Origin: Kutzneria sp044547355
Lineage (GTDB): Bacteria; Actinomycetota; Actinomycetes; Mycobacteriales; Pseudonocardiaceae
Assembly: GCF_044547355.1 (NCBI RefSeq)
Contig: NZ_JBIUAG010000007.1
Location: 186,001-250,000, forward strand
Direction: 5' to 3'
DNA: 64,000 nt
Positions 61,202 to 64,000 of this stretch are shown here, piece after piece. The notes beneath the pieces were generated by a model that saw nothing but the letters and a program-made list of their open reading frames with translations, did no database searches and was not told where the DNA came from. Every line of letters begins with the position of its first letter. Position 1 is the stretch's first letter. Made by a program: the position numbers and the translations under genes.

Positions 61202-61909
61202 TCACCCGCCGGCCACGCCGCGCAGGCCGGTCTTGACCAGAAGTGTATGGAGCGCAACCGAGAGCGACGCCAGTTCCCGAACGATCTCGTCGGCGCGCTC
61301 CCGCGCGTCCGGATCGCGGTGCCGGTACATCGGGCCGACGATCTGGTGCAGCAGCCCCACCTCGCGGTCGGCCGACACCTTGAAAGTGCGCAGGTGGCGG
61401 GGCTCGATGCCGAACTCGCCCATGGCCACGACGATGCGCGCGACCAGCATGGCGTCCTGGTCGTAGAAGCCGGCCGCGCCGGACCGGACCAGGCCGTAGT
61501 TCTCCAACTCGGTCAGCAGCCGCTGATCGATGCCGGTCTCGGCGAAGAGTTCCTCACGGGTCATCCGCACCTCATGGCCGGCGGCGAAGTCCTCAGGCGT
61601 GGGTAAGCGATCGACCCCGACCAGGCCGCGAGCCGGCTGGTCGGGGTCGGATGCCGCGTCGAGCTGCTGCTTTATCACCTTGAGCGGCAGGTAGTGATCA
61701 CGCTGGGCGGCCAGCACGTAACGGAGCCGGTCCACGTCCGCGTCCGTGAACTGCCGGTAGCCCGACGGTGAACGCGCCGGGCGCAGCAGCCCCTCCGACT
61801 CGAGGAACCGGATCTTGGAGATGGTCACGTCCGGGAACTCGGGGCGCAGCTGCGCCAGCACCGCCCCGATGCTCAGTCCGTCGCGCTGTGGCCGCCCGGC
61901 CGCCGTCAC
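61202..61909 (-). CDS. ftsR: MerR-family regulator (FtsR/Rv1828-like)
   Basis: MerR regulator of 235 residues, ortholog by place and length of Rv1828 and of C. glutamicum FtsR, which activates ftsZ. The DNA-binding part is SIGAVLAQLRPEFPDVTISK with ESEGLLRPARSPSGYRQF (about 13-53). The C-terminal effector domain shows LLTELENYGLVRSGAAGFYD near residue 130. GTG 61909 overlaps the garA stop (GTGA), so the two are coupled. Confidence 0.9.
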   Translation of the reverse strand: MTAAGRPQRDGLSIGAVLAQLRPEFPDVTISKIRFLESEGLLRPARSPSGYRQFTDADVDRLRYVLAAQRDHYLPLKVIKQQLDAASDPDQPARGLVGVDRLPTPEDFAAGHEVRMTREELFAETGIDQRLLTELENYGLVRSGAAGFYDQDAMLVARIVVAMGEFGIEPRHLRTFKVSADREVGLLHQIVGPMYRHRDPDARERADEIVRELASLSVALHTLLVKTGLRGVAGG

Positions 61910-62370
61910 TGGCCCCCCTGACCCCCGGCTCCCGGGCCGGTGAGGAACACCAGGCGGAACTTGCCGATCTGCACCTCGTCGCCGTTGGCCAGCACGGCCT
62001 GGTCGACCGGCTCGCGATTGACGTAGGTGCCGTTGAGGCTGCCCACGTCGATCACCACGAACTCGCCGCCCTCACGCCGGAACTCGGCGTGCCGACGGGA
62101 GACGGTGACGTCGTCGAGGAAGATGTCGCTGTCGGGGTGCCGACCGGCGCTGGTGGTGTCCTGGTCGAGCAGGAAGCGCGAACCGGCGTTGGGGCCGCGC
62201 TTGACCACCAGCAGGGCGGACCCGGCCGGCAGCGCGTCGACGCCGGCGACCGCCGGCTCCTGGACAGGGGCCCCGACGCCCTCGGCGTCGGTGAGGAAGT
62301 CGGCCCGGAAGACAGTGGTCCGCTCCGGGGACTGCTCCGGCGGAACACCGGGCCCGTCGTTCGTGCTCAC
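61906..62370 (-). CDS. garA: GarA-type FHA-domain regulator
   Basis: FHA protein of 154 residues from GTG 62370. The N-terminal threonine pair in SPERTTVFRADFL near residue 18 is the site phosphorylated by PknB/PknG in mycobacterial GarA. The FHA domain (about 55-150) has SAGRHPDSDIFLDDVTVSRR and DVGSLNGTYVNREPV. GarA controls 2-oxoglutarate and glutamate enzymes. GGAGGCGAG precedes this GTG. The frame is open upstream to ATG 62484, which overlaps the gcvH stop as TGATG; that start would add 38 residues (MSIFQKLFGWLGSR, then a polar linker). Confidence 0.9.
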   Translation of the reverse strand: MSTNDGPGVPPEQSPERTTVFRADFLTDAEGVGAPVQEPAVAGVDALPAGSALLVVKRGPNAGSRFLLDQDTTSAGRHPDSDIFLDDVTVSRRHAEFRREGGEFVVIDVGSLNGTYVNREPVDQAVLANGDEVQIGKFRLVFLTGPGAGGQGGQ

Positions 62371-62483
62371 CTGAGCTCGCCTCCTGCTGGTGGATCCTTC
62401 GGGACCGCTCAAACCTACCGTGCTGGACTGATCGCGCCCCTGGCGGCTCCCCAACCAGCCGAAGAGCTTCTGGAAGATCGACA

Positions 62484-62867
62484 TCAGCCCTGCTCCGTGA
62501 GTTCCGTGTAGTCGGCCGGCGTGAGCAGCGTCGCGACGGCGGCCTCGTCGACCGACCCCAGCTCGACCAGCCAGCCCTTGCCGTACGGATCGGAGTTGAT
62601 CAGCTCCGGGGTCCCGTCCAGCTCGTCGTTGCGTGCCTTGACCTCGCCGTCGAGCGGCGCGTAGATGTCGGACACGCTCTTGGTGGACTCCACCTCGCCC
62701 AGCGTCTGACCGGCGGCGACCCGCGCGCCGAGATCGGGCAGTTGGACGAACACCACGTCGCCGAGCTGCTGCTGGGCGTAGCCGGTGATGCCGATGCGCA
62801 CCGTGCCCGGCGCCGTCACCTGCACCCACTCGTGCTCACGGGTGTACCTGAGGTCCTGTGGAACCAC
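62484..62867 (-). CDS. gcvH: Glycine cleavage H protein
   Basis: Lipoyl carrier of the glycine cleavage system, 127 residues. It opens LRYTREHEWVQV; the lipoylated lysine is in EVESTKSVSDIYAPLDGE near residue 63. A GKGWLVEL motif is near residue 97. GTG 62867 is the start. It leads the gcvH-garA-ftsR cluster, as in M. tuberculosis Rv1826-Rv1828. No riboswitch is seen before it, unlike gcvP. Confidence 0.96.
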   Translation of the reverse strand: MVPQDLRYTREHEWVQVTAPGTVRIGITGYAQQQLGDVVFVQLPDLGARVAAGQTLGEVESTKSVSDIYAPLDGEVKARNDELDGTPELINSDPYGKGWLVELGSVDEAAVATLLTPADYTELTEQG

Positions 62868-63084
62868 CTAACGAGCCTTCCTTCTTCCTGGTCATCGCCG
62901 CGTCGGCCGCACCGACGAGGATGTCACCCGCCGCCGCCGAACCGCCGCCGGGAGTGCCCACCGTACCTGGATCGTGATCAAACGGAGGCGAAGGAAAGAC
63001 ACTCAGCGTGGTGGCGTGATCGCCCGTACGGAGCAGTGACCACTCCCGGGAGAGCGCTCTCCGCAACCGATCCCGACAAGGCGG

Positions 63085-64000
63085 TCATTCCGGGCAGGGT
63101 GGCCGGTAGTCGAAGCCCGGGAGATAGCGTTCCCAGTCCCCTTGACTGATCCGCGGCCACGCCAGCGCGCACAGGCGTTCGACCGCGTGCTCGGCGTCCG
63201 TGTCCCACAGCCCGATACTCCGATCGCTGCTGCCGGTGGCGAGCATCCGGCCGTCGGGGCTGAACGCCACCGCGGTGACGGAGCCGGTGTGGCCCTCCAG
63301 GGTTGCGATCAGGTCGAAATGGTGGGGATCGTGCACGTCCCACAGCCGCGCCGTGTCGTCGCCGCTGCCGGTGGCCAGCGTCCGGCCATCCGGGCTGAAG
63401 GCCAGCGCGTTGATCGGGCCGGCATGCCCGGCCAGGACGCCCACCGGCCTCGGCCGGGCGAGGTCGTTGACGTCCCACAGGTGCACTGTGTTGTCATCGC
63501 TCGACACGGCCAGCAGCCGGCCGTCCGGACTGAAGGCCACGGCGCGCACCGGGCCGGGCGCGAGGCCGGGCAGCAGGGTGATCAGGCGGGGCGAGGACGG
63601 CTTGGCCAGGTCCCAAAGGGCGGTGATCCGGCCGGCCCCGGCCCGCACGAGGAGGCGGCCCGTCGGGCTCAGCGCCACCGCCGTCGTCGGTTCCGAATCG
63701 GGCGGCAGTCCGCCCAGCATCTGCGGCGCTTGCTGATTGCCGATATCCCACAGGCCGACGTTGCCGAAGCCCACGTCGGCAAGGATGCGGCCGTCGCCGC
63801 TGACCGCGAGCGGACCGTTTGCCGTGGACAGATACGGCACGAGCGGCGCCGGGCTGGCCGGCCGGCGGATATCCGTTGTGTCCCACAGGGTTGTCGAGCC
63901 ACCCGCATCGCTGATGACCATGAGGTTGCCCCGAGGCGCCAGCAACACCCGGGCGTCCGGGCCCACATCGGCCGGCGCACTCCACACGTGCCACGGATCC
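63085..64000 (-). CDS. WD40-repeat protein, C-terminal part (runs off window)
   Basis: Partial gene: the frame continues past base 64000. At least 304 residues of WD40 beta-propeller repeats are present. Typical blades are AVAFSPDGRLLAVSSDDNTV, ALAFSPDGRTLATGSGDDTA and AVAFSPDGRMLATGSSDRSI, each followed by an LWD end. The tail (RLCALAWPRISQGDWERYLP, then DYRPPC) is the one found on nSTAND-type WD40 proteins of actinomycetes, which combine a regulatory or protease domain, a P-loop NTPase and WD40. Those upstream domains lie outside the window, so the full architecture is inferred. Confidence 0.88.
   Translation of the reverse strand, partial: DPWHVWSAPADVGPDARVLLAPRGNLMVISDAGGSTTLWDTTDIRRPASPAPLVPYLSTANGPLAVSGDGRILADVGFGNVGLWDIGNQQAPQMLGGLPPDSEPTTAVALSPTGRLLVRAGAGRITALWDLAKPSSPRLITLLPGLAPGPVRAVAFSPDGRLLAVSSDDNTVHLWDVNDLARPRPVGVLAGHAGPINALAFSPDGRTLATGSGDDTARLWDVHDPHHFDLIATLEGHTGSVTAVAFSPDGRMLATGSSDRSIGLWDTDAEHAVERLCALAWPRISQGDWERYLPGFDYRPPCPE

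Overview
The window is chromosomal DNA from a high-GC actinomycete. Coding density is high, many starts are GTG or leaderless, genes overlap by ATGA/GTGA/TGATG, and gene order matches mycobacterial relatives. Two blocks are syntenic with Mycobacterium tuberculosis: CtaA / ABC permease / ABC ATPase / MptB / SufR-B-D-C-S-U-T (compare Rv1456c-Rv1466), and GcvH / GarA / FtsR-type MerR / bifunctional nuclease / second MerR / GcvP (compare Rv1826-Rv1832). S53 peptidases, a GH92 mannosidase, an orphan DUF397 protein and many regulators suggest a large-genome member of the Pseudonocardiales. The genus is inference.

Layout. 1-9.6 kb: dGTPase, lycopene cyclase-like flavoprotein, EAL-CBS-GGDEF protein, YbdK-type ligase, DinB protein, a ZTP riboswitch controlling a stand-alone AICAR formyltransferase, GNAT, P-loop kinase and methyltransferase. 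9.6-16.9 kb: a nine-gene suf operon (Fe-S assembly) led by SufR and carrying an embedded Rieske protein and a Uma2 nuclease-fold gene. 17.1-25.9 kb: divergent MptB, ABC exporter, MurJ-type flippase, two tandem secreted S53 peptidases and heme A synthase. 26-35.5 kb: an accessory redox/regulatory segment with a GbsR/MarR regulator, an MFS pump, a HIT protein, two flavin monooxygenase/TetR pairs with clear operators, a Tat-exported FAD dehydrogenase and a tyrosine phosphatase. 35.6-42.3 kb: YtrA-type GntR operon, DUF885 protein, quinone oxidoreductase, secreted protein and DUF397 orphan. 42.3-53 kb: GH92 mannosidase with a LacI-like operator, two acyltransferase-3 proteins, a GT87 glycosyltransferase, an ABC exporter with PadR regulator (its 3' end is broken by a 110-nt pure G/C tract), and an Sfp-type PPTase. 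53-55.3 kb: a Phd/VapC toxin-antitoxin pair, then a segment looser than the rest holding an HD phosphohydrolase, an unknown gene and the C-terminal remnant of a RiPP-type methyltransferase. 55.5-62.9 kb: glycine cleavage genes with a tandem glycine riboswitch, interleaved with the GarA/MerR/nuclease cluster and a secreted cyclophilin. 63.1 kb to the end: the C-terminal part of a WD40-repeat protein running off the window.

Regulatory DNA is unusually readable. There are two riboswitches, a SufR site overlapping the sufR start, two distinct TetR operator arrays, a YtrA-type inverted repeat, an antitoxin operator, a LacI-like palindrome, an orphan TetR-like operator and paired TGCACGTGCA palindromes. 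Two families of near-identical long hairpins are dispersed at gene ends. No tRNA, rRNA, insertion sequence or CRISPR array was seen. I did not find one clear new defence or biosynthetic system. The most unusual points are the Uma2 gene inside the suf operon, the AICAR formyltransferase/ZTP unit, the twin monooxygenase-TetR modules, the possible in-frame GarA extension, and the G/C tract flanked by a direct repeat.
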